From the NCBI RefSeq assembly GCF_958295425.1, contig NC_081138.1, positions 702,501-766,500 of the forward strand: a stretch of 64,000 bases of DNA. The letters are read 5' to 3'. A model generated the notes under the pieces. It had not been told where the DNA came from and searched no databases. It saw only the letters and a list, made by a program, of their open reading frames with translations. Source of the DNA: Solea solea (lineage: Eukaryota > Chordata > Actinopteri > Pleuronectiformes > Soleidae). Below, in pieces: positions 40,301 through 50,675 of the stretch (positions are counted from its first letter, which is position 1; the number at the start of each line of letters is the position of its first letter). The position numbers and the translations under genes were made by a program.

Positions 40301-41161
40301 GTGTGGGACTGGTCACAGCAGTTCTCCACCAAAGACCAAACCCTCTTCAACAACCCCACGTACATTGGAAAAGGAGCTGCCTGTGTCCAGAATGGGGAAG
40401 TGAAAACCTTCACGCGCACAAAGGTGAGTTTTACAAGTGTACAGAAGCCGTCACGGAACATTTTCATCGTGTTGCACAGATAAAGTTGAGAATGTGTCAT
40501 GAGTGAGCTTCGACTGTTGGACGTGCCGCTCTGTAACTCCGCCTCCTTCCTCCAGCAGAAAAGCTACAGCTCCACAATGCGAGGAACGGCCTCCTCCATG
40601 CGTAACGGAGTGAAGGAGAGGGGAGAGGAGGCCCTGGTCCGGCGGAGCTCTCTGGTGTCCGAGCTGAAGCCGGATTTCTCTCCGGTGAAAGACGAGAGCC
40701 CGTCGGAGCGGTTCTTCAGGGACTGGTTCTCTCAGCCCGCAGACCAGCAGGGCCTCCTCATCCCGTTGCTCATGCCCTCACATGTGGCTCTTTGGAAGCT
40801 CTTCTTTCTTCGCTGGGTTCCTGAAGCCTGCATTCCCAAAGGAGGCCCCATCACTGCCTATCACAAGATTTCCCAACTGGTGGATGAAATTGAGATCCTG
40901 CAGAGTCAGCTGAGGCGATATAAAGGACCAAGTCCGGGCAACACGCCGCTCCCCAGCCAGAGAGAACCCCCGCTAACCCAGAGGAGGATGTATTTCAAGG
41001 CTACTTCCCCGACACCACCAGACTACCTTTCCTCGTCCTTTCCTTTCACCCCAGTGGGAAATCTGTGCCGCCGCAGCGTCTACGGGACTCCCATCAGCAA
41101 GTTCCTGAATGGTGCCAGGACCTGGCTCTCTACAGAGACTCTTGCTAATGACGCTGTCTGA
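31314..41161 (+). CDS. mtmr10: Myotubularin-related protein 10, an inactive (pseudo-)phosphatase
   Basis: A myotubularin-family protein of 763 residues. Sixteen coding exons: 31314-31370, 32664-32724, 34388-34524, 34927-34999, 35928-36070, 37598-37691, 37805-37952, 38419-38506, 38601-38689, 38773-38903, 39007-39076, 39311-39381, 39502-39674, 39784-39954, 40241-40423, 40559-41161. All borders are GT..AG and the frame is continuous. The start MFPVKPMKPTFKCYL and the end WLSTETLAN match MTMR10 as I recall it (human 777 aa). A PH-GRAM domain occupies roughly residues 20-190 and the myotubularin phosphatase fold roughly 215-580. The CX5R loop reads VSVILQEEEDRD (about 382-393): the catalytic Cys is absent, as expected for this subfamily, which acts as a partner of active myotubularins. 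Kozak context has A at -3. The last acceptor is CAGCAG, so exon 16 may start at 40556 with one extra Gln. Confidence 0.95.
31387..31484. repeat. 11-bp minisatellite in mtmr10 intron 1
   Basis: About nine tandem copies of CTTCACTGTCA / CTTCACTGTCT start only 17 bp after the donor of the first coding exon. Confidence 0.88.
31909..31965. repeat. (TTG)n-(TGG)n triplet tract
   Basis: Adjoining TTG and TGG triplet runs in mtmr10 intron 1. Long Val, Leu and Trp frames through this tract are artefacts. Confidence 0.85.
32418..32456. repeat. (GCT)n microsatellite in mtmr10 intron 1
   Basis: A pure GCT/CTG run of about 12 units, about 210 bp before the second coding exon. On the mtmr10 transcript it reads CUG. 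Confidence 0.85.
37265..37322. repeat. (CA)n microsatellite in mtmr10 intron 5
   Basis: A pure CA run of about 28 units, about 275 bp before exon 37598-37691. The rest of this intron (36071-37597) shows nothing gene-like; a shorter CA run lies at about 36318-36338. Confidence 0.9.
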
Positions 41162-43215
41162 GCATGAGCTCCTGTTTAACAACTAACCATCTCTTTTTTC
41201 TTTGACCTGATTCGTAAATACAGAGTAGGAAAATGAGAATTAGAAATTTAAGACTTCTGACTTTTGTTTTTTTACTATATTAAGCTAGAATTGACACTTT
41301 TGATGCTTTTTGTAAACGTTGGTGTCATCTCTGAGGAGTTCAGACTCACTGAAGCACGCTGTCCTCTGACTGTGAGAGATGCTGCTCTCACTCTGCCCGG
41401 CATATTCATGACCCACACAAAAGAGCTTTGTGACATTTCTACTTGAAGACAAGGCTAAGAATTAACTTTGCTTAGACTTTTATCTGACTCGTGTACAACA
41501 TCCATGCTAAAGTAGATCCTTCATGAATCCGTCAAATGAAAGAAAGCTCCTTTTTATTGCAGCAGCAGCAGCAGCAATGATGCATTTCCTACCTTAGGTT
41601 GTGCCTTCCCGGAAACTGTTTGTGACAGAGATGTAAATTGTTTGTTTTTGGTCAGAAAGAGGAACAGAAAATGTTACTGCTAAAAATGATTCTGCTATAT
41701 GGTAAAAACAAAGAGAACCTGGTCTGGTTGAATGTAATGGGGCATTTTTCTTTTTTCTTTCTTGCACAGACTTAATGCTATTTGCTCCAAGTGCCCATAT
41801 TTTAATGGTTTTATTGGGTTTTTGTTTGCTGTGTGATTTCAGGGTCTAACTTTGTAGATGTACTTTATTTTTCAAGCAGAGATGAGGGGCTATATTTTAA
41901 TATCCTAATGTGGGTGATGCTGGGGGGGGGGGGGGACTTGGATCTGTGGTAGATGTTTCCTTTTCTCTTTTGAAGGGGATTTTATTAAACTTAACTAGAG
42001 GCCTTCTGGTAAGGCCCTGAGGATAAAGAGAAGGGCTTGGACTCAAACCAGTGCCTAGTTTGGTATCGAGTGAATCGAATGTCCGCCATTATGGATCCAA
42101 CACAACAGCACATTATCTGTATCTCTGTAGAGTGCTTCTCTGAAAGCAACGACATCCGCATCAAATCATCTGGACAGTTAGTTCACACGGCTGCTCCTGC
42201 TATTATTGAAGTCTTTAAAGACTTTTGTTAAAGTCTGAAAACTGTCTGTGGACATTCACTCGCTGCTTCACTCGGGACTGGTTTGAGACGCGTGTGGGGA
42301 AGTTGATCAGTTATCCTCCAGAATGCCTGTTGAATAACTGGTTAGAAACTAGCACTGTGTAATGTTCGATGTCTAACAACTTTGAATGATTTGAAGCTCT
42401 TTAACTTTGTACATAAAAGACCACTGGACAGATGGAACATCTGTGCTGCTGTCACACAGACCAGCGTCCAGTGATTCTCATGATTCTTTGGCAATAACTG
42501 TTTCAGGTTTTGTTTTTAGTTTTTTAGCATAAATGTGTGTAATGTGAGTGCAAACCTGTTCTCCTAAATGCTATTCATTGCACATTTTACTCAATATATA
42601 TATAGGATAGTTTTGTTTTAAGGTGGTTTATGAATATCATTTTGGCAAATATTATAAATATTGTATATGCTTGAAATCTTCCAATTAATATTTTTGATTA
42701 ATGGTACTAAATAACTTTTATCCTTGATTAAGTCTTTAATTTTATGGAGAGATATTTATATACGATGTGTTTCCACTAATTCACTCACCGTGTTGCACTC
42801 TGCTGTAAATGTATGACGACCGTGTTTCAGTGGTCTGACGTGAACTAGCAGCAGATGTATTTATTCAAATATGCAAATGTTCTCTAAGAGGAAAGCGGTT
42901 GCTACTGTACACCTCCTGTGCCTTTTTTGGGAAGATTTACAATTTCTGCAATTATATGCTAAACTTAGATGGATTTTTTTCCCCAAAGCTGTTGATTTTT
43001 TTTATCAAGTGTAGTTAAATTCAGCGGTACTGCACTGACGCTTCATGATAACAAGGCTCACATGTGTACCTCTAACCAATCAATACATTATTTTTCAAAG
43101 GACAATGTGGTCTGTCTTTTATTTCATTGACATGAAAATGCATACATACTATAGAAGATGGAAGTCAAAGCATTTTCTCTTAAAGAAAATATTAAAGCCC
43201 ATTGATGCTCAGAAA
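41162..43215 (+). other. mtmr10: mtmr10 3' UTR (probable)
   Basis: AT-rich non-coding sequence after the stop codon. It contains a G14 tract (41922-41935), a TGTACATA Pumilio-type site (42408-42415) and AT-rich stretches. A polyadenylation signal ATTAAA at 43191-43196 is the most downstream good candidate before the interspersed repeat at 43392. The 3' end is inferred. Confidence 0.5.
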
Positions 43216-43391
43216 AAAAATGGAGTAAAGGAGAGGGGAGAAGTATGAATGACGTGGGTCGAGCACAGGGAAGGTTTTGTTGTTCTCACAGGAAAATACA
43301 CTGAAACAACTTTGGGCATCTGTGAATTTAATTCATGGATCTTCCTTTTCATTTACACTAAAGCTACAGTGTAAGAAATTGCAGGTCTGAC

Positions 43392-43704
43392 AGTAGAGCT
43401 GAAACAATTACTCAATTATTAATCGATTACTAAATTAATCAACTATTTTGATGATCTATTAGTGGGTTAGAAGCTTTTTTTATGATTAAAACAAGATTTC
43501 TGATTGTTTCAGCTTCTTAAATGTGAATATTATCTCAATAAAACAAAGAAATCATTTTGGTTTGTGGACAAAAACAAGACATTTGAGAACATCATCATTT
43601 CCCAGCTTTGACAAACACTGATCAACGTTTTTTTTTTTAACATTTTCTGACATTTAATGGACCAAGCGATTCATCGACTATAAAATAATCGCTAGTTACA
43701 GCTT
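43392..43704 (+). mobile_element. Interspersed repeat, CAGCTTCTTAAATGTGAA family, copy 3 (fullest)
   Basis: Starts AGAGCTGAAACAATTACTC with ATTAATCGATT and ends ATAAAATAATCGCTAGTTAC plus AGCTT, so the ends are imperfect inverted repeats rich in ATCGAT. The middle carries ATTAAAACAAGATTTCTG, CAGCTTCTTAAATGTGAATA, AACAAAGAAATCATTTTGG and ACAAGACATTTGAG. It resembles an abundant teleost MITE-like family. It has no coding capacity. Confidence 0.75.
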
Positions 43705-44059
43705 CATCTGACAGCTGCACTAGACTACTGGTGATGTGTGAACATACTTCCATTGTATCTGGGTTTATTTCTACAATCATTTCTGACCTATTTTTTATAA
43801 TTAAAAAGATATAAATGAGAGGTTTACAGCAGTTGAAGGCTCCCCCTACTGTGCGTTCATGCAAACTTCACTTATTGCTTTTGCCTTATTTTTTGTTTGA
43901 TTTTGTTTTATTTTATGTATAGTTTATTTATTTATTTTCTAAACAATGCTCTACATGTGCATGATGCCAGTAAAATAATAAATACATAAATAATGTGCTA
44001 TCGTTTGCTGTTAATAAAGAAGGTAGAGAGTATTTTAAATGTGGGTAAAATAAATAACT

Positions 44060-44360
44060 AAATAACATAAATGACGTCAGTGAGAGTAAAAGATGCCTCG
44101 CTGTTCGAGGTGAGGTCGTTTTTGTGTGAGGGAAAAAAAACAGGAAATTGAATAAACCTGGTGACGTCATTGGTGAGCGCCTCCGCTGGCCTTCGAAATG
44201 GACTCGACTGCTAAGCCTTGATTTCTTCAAATTGTCCACAGAATTATCGCAACTTTTTTCGTCACGTACGTGAAGAAAAGTGTGTTCGCGATGACATGTG
44301 GAGGTACGTGGACACACACACACACACACACAGAGACACGGGTGACGGGTGACGGGTGAG
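44060..44360 (+). promoter_or_regulatory. atxn1l: atxn1l candidate promoter with two cAMP-response elements and leader exon
   Basis: Two perfect TGACGTCA palindromes lie 90 bp apart (44072-44079 and 44162-44169). The second is followed at once by an inverted CCAAT box (ATTGG, 44169-44173). The sequence to the right is relatively CpG-rich up to about 44580. The atxn1l coding exon begins at 46162 after an acceptor, so at least one non-coding leader exon must lie upstream; GTGAGT donors such as the one after 44355 are candidates. The link to atxn1l is by position only. Confidence 0.5.
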
Positions 44361-45092
44361 TCATGTTCGCGGGGAGCAGATGTGAGGCGACTCCGTGTAG
44401 CTCGGTGCAGCTGTGTTAGCCGCGGAGCTAAACAGCCACAAGCTGCCCAGCGACGGACAAATGTGACAAATAAAGCTGCTCAGACGACGCCGGCGAGCGG
44501 GAGAACTCACCGTCCGTGGTCCGTGTTCACGCGTGGAGTGTCACGCTGTCACTCGGTTGTGTTTGCGGGGAAATGGTGACTTTAAGTGGCTAGCTAACTT
44601 AAGCTAAGTCAGCCTGTAGCAGACGGCACATACAGTTAATCCGAAAATGAGTTTAGCTTCTTTTTAACACATTAACCAGTTCAATGAGCTTTCCTGCATT
44701 AACGGTATAAAGCAGAGGTTTGTGGTGTGTTGCTGGTCGTGGGTTAGATTCAGGACTGAAACCATAAATCCAATCCAGTCTGATTTGTGAACCAATAATA
44801 TAAAGAAACTAATAATCTCTTCACAGTTGAGTGTATGATCTGTGAGTTAATCTGATTCACACGTGACTGATCAGCTGTTCTGCTGTCTGCATCTAAATCA
44901 GACTGATCAGATGTTCAGGAACATGTTTGTAAGATCATGTGACAAGAGTGCTTCAAGACAACCAGCAGGTCATTCTGTGTCAGTCATTATGTTGTTCACT
45001 CACTGATTATTACTGACACTCAACAGACACTTCATTCAATAAACACAACACCTCATAAAGTGTCAGGAGTGTAACAAGTGGTTATTTGACCT

Positions 45093-45160
45093 TTACATTT
45101 CAGCCTTTGGCAGACGCTTTTCTCCAAAACGACATACAAAAGAGGAATAAGCCACAAAGA
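45093..45160 (-). mobile_element. Interspersed-repeat tail (fish LINE/SINE 3' end type)
   Basis: On the minus strand it reads TCGTTTTGGAGAAAAGCGTC followed by TGCCAAAGGCTGAAATGTAA, a degenerate copy of the GCTTTGGATAAAAGCGTCTG motif common at the 3' end of teleost retroposons. The class (L2-like or other) is not certain. Confidence 0.55.
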
Positions 45161-45439
45161 AGAAGTCTTAAGAAATCCACTAGATAGGAACAGTGGACTG
45201 AGGGTGAGAGTGCAGAAGTGGATCAGAGTGCAGAAGGAGATAAAGTAAGATGGACGGGGACACCCCTGTGCTTGTAGCGCTCGGTAGGTCGACATGGGAA
45301 AAGAGTCTGGATTATCTTGTGAAGGGTGTTGGCATCGCCAGATGAACGGATTTTATGAACTTTGATGATGAACGGACCAGTCGAGGGGTAACGTAAGCCT
45401 TTGAGTTCCTGTTGCCTTATCATTCTCTGTAAGTGGAGG

Positions 45440-45606
45440 TGGTTGTCCTCATCCTTTCTCTCCCATTCTGATGCTCGGTTTAAAATGCAGCAGGTCATCT
45501 TGGTCTACATGTCTGCATGTCTACATGATTTGAGTTGCTGCCGTGTGAATGGTTAATAAGATATTTCCCATAACAAGCAGTTGAACCAGGGTGCCTAATA
45601 AAGTTG
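45440..45606 (-). mobile_element. Degraded end of a Tc1-like transposon
   Basis: The right end GGGTGCCTAATAAAGTTGC is a decayed form of the TGTACCTAATAAAGTGG terminus seen at 12278-12295. Inside it the minus strand encodes NRASEWERK near 45458-45484, matching the start region of a Tc1-like transposase frame common in fish. The frame then loses similarity, so this is a broken remnant. It lies about 550 bp before the atxn1l coding exon. Confidence 0.65.
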
Positions 45607-46284
45607 CTTTTATCTCTTGTATTTTCTGCAACTCTTTGTGCAGCTGTGTCCATTTATGCAGAATGAAAGTCCATCTTATCTTTTTATAAAATGGGGTTTG
45701 TGGAAATTTCTTTTAATAAAATTTCAGTGCGATTGTACTGCAGCTGCGTCATGCAGAACTTGATCTTTTGGCTTAGTTTTAGTCTTATGCACAACACATG
45801 GAAGACGCTGTGCCAAGGAGATGAATTCCTAAAAAACACATGATGTTGATTTCAGATCCAGATCTCAAAGTTTCCAATGATTGTTTTATGGGCTGAGAAG
45901 CATCTGAAATCAAGTAACTAAGTAAATGCTCGCAGTTGCAAACCTATGATGATAATAATAGATGGACCACAAATGAGGTAGTCATTTAATAATTGTTTTT
46001 ATCAATGGAAACGTTTTTCAGGTTTATATCTTTGTAATATAATTATCAATAGTTACATGAACTGATATCAAATTAATAATTGAATAAATGTCCTTGGTGT
46101 GTCTCATAGTTTAAAGTATAATAATGATGAGGCAGTATTTCTCTCTCTTTGTTTTCCGTAGGTGAATTGGCAGAGGAGGTCAGCCCCGTGATTTCAGAAC
46201 TGCTTTGTGTGTGGGCTGATCGGCTTGCAGGTGTCACCTCCTGTGCAGTACAGTAAAACCACTCACTTGGTCACGCAGATTGCA

Positions 46285-48991
46285 ATGAAACCAGCTCATG
46301 AGCGCAACCAGGAGTGTCTGCCTCCCAAGAAGAGGGACCTCCCACACAGCAACAGCAGTGGAGCTGGAGGGACTGGAGGAGGCGGGGCTGCAGGTGGAAG
46401 CGGTGCCAGTGGAAGTGGAGGTGGAGGTGGAGGTAGTGCTGTTGGTGGTGTTGGAGAAGAGGAGGTGGTTTCCATCCAGAACTCTGCAGCCAACAGTGAA
46501 ACTCAGGGAGGGAACCCATCTGGAGAGTGGCTGCGAGCTCAGTCAGGGCTTCATTATGGAGTGGAAAATTCTGATGGTATACCAGCAGTGCCCGTTGACC
46601 AGTACAGTATGCTCTACAAAGTGGCTCTTCCATCTGCCTCCTACTCACCAACCAGTCTTCACCCGGTGTTGAGCCACATCTCTCCAGCCTACACGGTTCA
46701 TTCTTCTCTCCTGCAGCATCCAGGCCTTGCCTATCCTCCTCTTGGTTACGCCCAGATCCCTCATTCCTCTCTACAGTTTGTTAGTTCCCCTTATGCAGCC
46801 GTACCATATGCTCTAACCCAAGGTTTCGTCCCAGGATCATTGATCTCTCCTTCAGGCACGATCCCCCAGCCCCACTCTGTATCCCATCTGGTTCCTTATC
46901 CATCAGTTATACAGGAAGGTGTCGTTTCTCCGCCTCCTCAGGCTCAGGTAGCTGCTCATACCTTTGCCAAAGTTGCAGCATCTAGTGGTGTGCCGATGAT
47001 GCTGCCTCCAGAGCAGGCTGCCCCGCAGCACCTCGGCACTGTAGGAGTCCTACCCGCAGCCGAGCTCAGCTCTCGGGGGTTGCCGGTCTTCTACCACCCT
47101 CAGGGCGCCAGGGCGGCCATTGCCACTCACGATTTACACAATGCTCGGCAGGAGAGTGAACCAGAGATGAATGGAAGGGATAAAGAGCAGGGAGTGAGGG
47201 AAGTCTTTCCTGACTCGGTCTACGCTGCCAGAAATGCTCGTCTACTGCAGGTAGTACAGGAACACAACCAAGACCGAGGCCTGCAGAACCGGAGGCTGGA
47301 GGAGAGGAACTCGCCCGGTCAGCGCAGCACTCCAGACAGCGACCTGGAGGTAAGAGCCGTGCCCCTCCTACAATCATCCTTTCTCTTCTTTTAATATCTG
47401 AAAAGATAAGATAAAGAGTGACATCTTCACACAGATAGCGTCTTTATTTAACCACGTGCTGTTTTGCCTCACAGAGGAAGAAGACGTGTTATTTACTTTA
47501 TTCAAAGGCAGATTTTCTTGTGCAACATGAAACGGTTTTTATGTGATGATGGAACAAAACGACTGATAATGAAATACAAGCAAACAGACTGTAATACAGC
47601 ACTGTGCAAAGGTCTTAGGCTGCCACCAGCTGTGTTGGTTTTTACAGTTGAACTCATTCAAACACATGGATGTAATGCTCTGGAAGAAACCTGGACTTTT
47701 TCACTGCAGCGCAGTGGATTCATTGCTTAAACAGCAAATGTAATGAGTATTAAAATAATCTCATCCAAATGCAGTCAGTTGTACACATACTCACTGCTGT
47801 ATTTATGCAAAGAAACAGTTATTTTTAGACGTTTGCTGTGGGTCTGGAGGTAAAGACAGAACCCACTCAGCTGCCTCGTATGCTCAGTCAGTTCTTCAGA
47901 GCTTATTCTGTGATGGTGTTGATTCTCTTACAGTTAAATCATTTCTGTTGGTTTGTGCTGACAACTTTAAAGCACGACTGATGACTGATGACTTTATTTA
48001 CAGAACATACATGTTGGAATTGTCGTTTACCATGATTGAAATGTTCTGTGTGTTTCTGAAGAAGTAAAACAATCGACTTAAATCCTTGAATCACCTTCCA
48101 GGTGCAGCAGGTGGTGAGTCGCATGGCTTCCTCCAGCCAGGGTGGTAGTGGCGTGCGTAAGGAGGTCTCCTTTGCTCCGTTGAACCTCTCTCAGGGAGCC
48201 CAGCGATGCAGAGATGTCGACGCAGAGAGCGCAGCCATGAGTTCCAGCCGCGCTGCGTACGCGGTGCAGCCAGCGAGTTACATCGACCCCAGAGTGACCG
48301 CGCTGCAGCAGCAAACGGGGCAACATGCAGTCGTGCTTGCCAATGGGCAACCGGTGCTTATTCCCCTGGAGTATCACCCGCAGCATCAGCCCCAAGCGCC
48401 GCAGCAACACTACGCAGAACTGGCTAACGATGCCTCAGCCAGCCACGCCTCCACCACCATGGCCTCCGTCAACCCAAGCTTTAAACCCTCTGACTCTTCA
48501 GCCAGACTGTGCCTCGCTGAAAGGCCGGAGCCGCCCGCCGCTCATCAGCAGCTTTCCCAGCATCCTCCTGTCCAGCCCACAGCAGAGGTGACTCAGGCCT
48601 TAGCGTCGAGCCTTACACCTGCGTCAACCTCCTGCAACTCATCACATTTCATGAAGGGGGCCATTATTCAGCTGGCTACAGGGGAACTGAAGCGCGTGGA
48701 AGACCTGCAGACTCAGGACTTTGTGCGCAGCGCAGAGGTGAGCGGCGGGCTGAAGATCGACTCCAGCATGGTCGTGGATATCCGTGCCTGTCAGCAGAGA
48801 CCAGGTCTGGTGTCGCTTCACTTTACCGTGGGCGAGCAGCAGAGCAAAGTGGCCATCGACGTTCCCCCGGAACACCCCTTCTTTGTGTTCGGACAGGGCT
48901 GGTCATCCTGCAGCCCCGAGCGCACGGCCCAGCTCTACGGATTGTCCTGTCATCACCTGCAAGTGGGAGATGTGTGTGTGTCCATCACCCT

Positions 48992-49027
<36 letters not shown>

Positions 49028-49559
49028 GCCGCAACAGCAGCAGCACAATCACTCACAGCAGCAGCAGCAGCAGAATCTGTCGAGGACTTTGAGCAAAACC
49101 AACGCTACATCAGGACCTGGTCACCAGCTGATGGGACCTCCTGCCCCTCAGCAGTCACGGCCTCAGTCTCACTTCAGGATAGACCGCGTCCACAGAGAGA
49201 GACAGAGGGACGGGGAGAAAGACGTGGCCGACAGGGAGGAAGCCACACACTTAGGGGTAGTTAGCCACACTGAGTCGCCCGTCAGACCAAGCAGGACCTC
49301 AGCAGAGCATCCTCGGAGCCAGAGCAGTTTCCACTTACACACAGAGGGCTCTGTGTTTGCTGGGGCAGGGATGGGAGCAATGCATGCTGCTCTCGGTGCT
49401 TCTCAGAGGCGCTGGTCCTCACCTGGCCTCCAAAGATTCAATATGAAGGGAGACGAAGGTCCGCGCCCTCAGATAAGCACCTCCACCCACATAGGGCCCT
49501 CCTTCATCCCCCAGGAGGTCAAACTGTCCATCGAGGGGCGCTCTAACGCAGGGAAGTAG
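46285..49559 (+). CDS. atxn1l: Ataxin-1-like (AXH-domain transcriptional co-repressor partner)
   Basis: Nuclear AXH protein that in mammals partners Capicua and Notch-pathway repressors. Two coding exons, 46285-47349 and 48102-49559, join in phase at DLE|VQQVV to give 840 residues. The exon containing the start begins at about 46162 after an acceptor, so the leader is spliced. The start MKPAHERNQECLPPKKRDLP and the end SFIPQEVKLSIEGRSNAGK match ATXN1L rather than ATXN1, as I recall them. A Ser/Gly/Ala-rich stretch occupies about residues 22-60, the AXH domain 535-653, and a polyglutamine tract about 653-680. RRWSSP at 791-796 resembles the ataxin-1 14-3-3/Ser776 motif. It is longer than human ATXN1L (689 aa), largely through the low-complexity insertions. 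The start has G at -3. Confidence 0.95.
48639..48995 (+). other. atxn1l: AXH domain of ataxin-1-like
   Basis: This segment encodes residues 535-653, beginning SHFMKGAIIQLATGELKRVE and including the hallmarks HPFFVFGQGWSSCSPERT and LQVGDVCVSITL. The AXH fold mediates dimerisation and Capicua binding in this family. The residues are very close to the mammalian ATXN1L domain as I recall it, so the domain should be functional. Confidence 0.9.
48993..49075 (+). repeat. atxn1l: In-frame CAG/polyglutamine tract after the AXH domain
   Basis: An in-frame tract encoding eleven Gln, then PP, QQQQ, HNHS and six Gln. It begins directly at the last AXH residue. The first run is pure CAG, so it could vary in length between individuals. 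I do not recall such a tract in mammalian ATXN1L, and in ATXN1 the polyQ lies N-terminal to the AXH domain. Confidence 0.9.
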
Positions 49560-50640
49560 CATCACGTTTGGTAGCAACTATAAAAGAGACTGCCATAGGT
49601 AAGAATGAGTCTGACGAGGAGAGAACGAGGAGAATCAGAGTGTGAATGTAGCCTCAGAATGTTTGAGATTTTGCACACCGAAAAAATACAAGATCGTTCT
49701 CAAACTACTGAGAAGTTCTGGTTCTGGTTTGGTTTTTTTTGTCTCGCAGCCAAAGGATTGGAGCCAGTGCTGTTCACGCCAGCCGAGGTCTGACGGCGAC
49801 ACGAGAACGTCGAGTAGACGTATGTAGCTGATGAAATGCCGACCATAGTCCTCACACACTGCATTTCTCTTCTTCCCTCCTTTGTTGCCACTTCCTCACA
49901 ACCGAGCTTGGAGGTTACTATCGTGTTCTTAACACTCTCGCTTCCTATTTGAAGAATAACAAAGGCAGCCATCATTGATCTGCATCTCTACGATCTCATT
50001 CCTCTGAAAAGCATTTACCCAAAAATAAAAATAAAGAGCGAGTTGCCGACCTCAGTGTAACCTTTGTTACACTTTGCTTCTCCAGGAATGAGATTCAAAC
50101 GTGACGCGCTCGTCTTACAATCAGAATAGTGATAAATCAATCAATCAATCAATCAATAATCCAGAGTTTCTTTCTCAACTGCAATCACTTTCCACTCCAA
50201 ACACAAGTTTTCATTACATGCTGTGAGTGTGTGAGTGTGTGTGAGTGTGTGAGTGTGTGAGTGTGTGTGTGTGTGTGTTCATAAACACCACAGATTGGAA
50301 CTCTGAGGTTACACAAATATCAGCATTCCAGTCTCATGATGAGTGAGATTATCGTGTCCATCATGTCCGTGAGCAGCATGGTGACGTTGAACGCTCCTCT
50401 GAACACTGTCACTGATGCAGGAAGCAGCGACGGCTGCTCTTCACATAAGGAACCAGAAACACGTGGTCCTGGCTGCAGCCCACTTTAACCCAAACCCCTG
50501 GAGAAGTGAAACCAGTTAAGTCTCTTCATTCTTAACTTCACTTTCTCCGGCTCAGTCACCAAATTCAAGCAATAGTTCTTTTATGAGCTCACGTGTCGTC
50601 GTCGTCGTTGTTGTTGTTGTTGTTGTTGTTGTGAGAGCAG

Positions 50641-50675
<35 letters not shown>

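Noticed and set aside
46271..46651. Minus- and other-frame readings over the atxn1l first coding exon
   Set aside because: The plus-strand frame from 46285 matches ataxin-1-like end to end; the others are shadows of its Gly/Ser-rich stretch.
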